In this document: piece after piece, positions 4,649 to 5,531 of the stretch | How the letters are laid out: every line of letters begins with the position of its first letter | Numbering within the stretch: the stretch's first letter is position 1 | Origin: Anaerolineaceae bacterium | Lineage (GTDB): Bacteria > Chloroflexota > Anaerolineae > Anaerolineales > Anaerolineaceae | DNA length: 5,531 nt | Direction: 5' to 3' | Assembly: GCA_021107195.1 (NCBI GenBank) | Contig: JAIOTF010000326.1 | Location: 1 to 5,531 of the forward strand | Made by a program: the position numbers and the translations under genes | Notes under the pieces: generated by a model | What the model was told of the DNA's origin: nothing | Seen by the model: only the letters and a program-made list of their open reading frames with translations | The model's database searches: none

Positions 4649-5512
4649 ATGTCTATGCCTCATGTTTTCCCTAAAATTATTGCCCATCGCGGCGCACGTT
4701 CATTGGCGCCTGAAAATACGCTGGCCGCTGCCCGCAAGGCATTGCAGGCCGGTGCCGACATGTGGGAACTGGATGTGACCATCACCGCTGATGGTGAACT
4801 GATCGTCCTGCATGACAATACCCTCGATCGCACCACCAATGCCGATTCTGTCTTTCCGGAACGCTCCCCCTGGAAAGCGCATACCTTCCTCTTGAAGGAG
4901 ATCCGTGAACTGGATGCCGGTTCCTGGTTTGTGACGCAGGACCCCTTCGGACAGATAGCGTCTGGTGCGGTCAGTGACGCAGACCAACAGTCCTATGTCG
5001 GCGAGAAGGTTCCGACCCTGGAAGAAGCCTTGCTTTTCACCCGCGACAATGACTGGCAGGTGAATATCGAGATCAAGAATTTGGGCAAAGCCCCGGGCAG
5101 CGAGATCATCGTTGAGCGAGTCGTGTACCTCATTCGTAAACTGGATACGGCAGAACAGGTGCTGCTCTCTTCCTTCAATCATGATTATCTGGTGCGCAGC
5201 AAGCAGTATGCTTCGCACATTCGCACCGCAGCCCTGGTGGCGATGCCCGCCATATTTGCCGCCCGAAACCTGACGCAAATTGGAGCGCAGGCTTACCATC
5301 CGCGCAAGGGTGCCATTTCTTCCTATCGCATCAAAGCCCTGCAGGAGCGGGGCTTTGCCGTCAATGTGTGGACGGTCAACGAGGAACGCGATCTGTCCCG
5401 CTATATAGAATACGGCGTGAATGGCCTGATCACCGATTTCCCGCAGCGCCTGCATGATATGCGTCTGCATGATATGCGCCTGCATAATATGCGCGGCGAC
5501 ACCGGCGTATGA
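4649..5512 (+). CDS. Glycerophosphodiester phosphodiesterase
   Basis: This protein of 287 residues hydrolyses glycerophosphodiesters from phospholipid breakdown to sn-glycerol 3-phosphate and an alcohol. It has the GDPD TIM-barrel signature: HRGA with catalytic His13 and Arg14, the PENT segment (21-24), metal-binding Glu40 and Asp42 in ELDVT, His55-Asp56 in VLHDNTLDRTT, Glu141 and Lys143 in NIEIKN, and the late barrel motifs VNVWTVN and GVNGLITDFP. No signal peptide is seen, so it is probably cytoplasmic. The start at 4649 is chosen because AGGAGG (4633-4638) lies ten bases upstream; Met3 is a less well-placed alternative. The C-terminus carries a repeated RLHDM peptide not expected in the family. 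It appears to be its own transcription unit, between a terminator and its own promoter. Confidence 0.94.
   Translation: MSMPHVFPKIIAHRGARSLAPENTLAAARKALQAGADMWELDVTITADGELIVLHDNTLDRTTNADSVFPERSPWKAHTFLLKEIRELDAGSWFVTQDPFGQIASGAVSDADQQSYVGEKVPTLEEALLFTRDNDWQVNIEIKNLGKAPGSEIIVERVVYLIRKLDTAEQVLLSSFNHDYLVRSKQYASHIRTAALVAMPAIFAARNLTQIGAQAYHPRKGAISSYRIKALQERGFAVNVWTVNEERDLSRYIEYGVNGLITDFPQRLHDMRLHDMRLHNMRGDTGV
5447..5494 (+). repeat. 15-bp in-frame tandem repeat at the end of the phosphodiesterase gene
   Basis: Three consecutive 15-bp units begin at 5447, 5462 and 5477, differing at one or two positions, and a further CGC follows. They encode RLHDM, RLHDM and RLHNM at residues 267-281. The array sits after the last conserved GDPD motif, so copy number can vary without touching the catalytic fold. 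Confidence 0.9.
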
Positions 5513-5531
5513 CGGTTTTAACGCAGAAGGG

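Noticed and set aside
4476..4778. 100-codon + strand open frame overlapping the phosphodiesterase start
   Set aside because: It runs through the terminator and promoter, has no ribosome binding site, and overlaps the well-supported GDPD gene in another frame.
4700..5485. Long minus-strand open frame (261 codons) opposite the phosphodiesterase
   Set aside because: It is antisense to a gene with clear catalytic motifs, and its translation shows no recognisable domain; it is a shadow of the codon pattern.
1..5531. CRISPR array, tRNA, rRNA or insertion sequence
   Set aside because: No regularly spaced repeats, tRNA cloverleaf, rRNA-like blocks, transposase frames or terminal inverted repeats with target duplications were seen.

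Overview
The window reads as an ordinary bacterial chromosome segment. All confident genes are on the + strand, with bacterial promoters, good ribosome binding sites and tight operon packing. Nothing fixes the genus. The mid-GC genes, the YtrA-type GntR/SdpI/ABC combination and the protein style would suit a Gram-positive-like or Chloroflexota (Anaerolineae-type) genome, but this is a weak inference.

Layout. Positions 1-1020 are gene-poor and AT-rich. They hold a cluster of sequences resembling DnaA boxes (76-211), which overlaps a possible Cys-containing minus-strand reading frame (17-235), and what looks like a frameshifted remnant of a small minus-strand membrane protein (436-734). A tandemly repeated extended -10 promoter (863-879) and a GC-rich leader hairpin (954-972) follow. 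Next comes a two-gene unit, a YtrA-subfamily GntR repressor (1021-1446) and an SdpI/DUF1648 membrane protein (1449-2099). The 199-bp gap to the next gene carries two perfect copies of the ParB-binding site parS (2111-2126 and 2223-2238) around a TATAAT box. An ABC-2 type transporter follows: ATPase at 2299-3267 and permease at 3257-4089, the permease broken by a single-base frameshift near 3913-3930. The intergenic stretch 4090-4648 holds AT-rich inverted repeats, two related hairpins with a shared core (the second a convincing terminator), three DnaA-box-like 9-mers spaced 20-21 bp, and a promoter. It leads into a glycerophosphodiester phosphodiesterase gene (4649-5512) whose C-terminus is a short tandem repeat.

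How it fits together. The GntR regulator, the SdpI-like protein and the ABC transporter form a typical self-regulated envelope-stress or antimicrobial-peptide resistance module. The phosphodiesterase is a separate transcription unit for phospholipid-derived glycerol phosphate recycling. The most striking non-coding signal is the pair of perfect parS sites together with two clusters of DnaA-box-like sequences. This suggests that the window lies in the origin-proximal domain of the chromosome, and that one of the two AT-rich intergenic regions could be an origin or a DnaA-regulated site. The parS sites are secure; the origin itself is a hypothesis.
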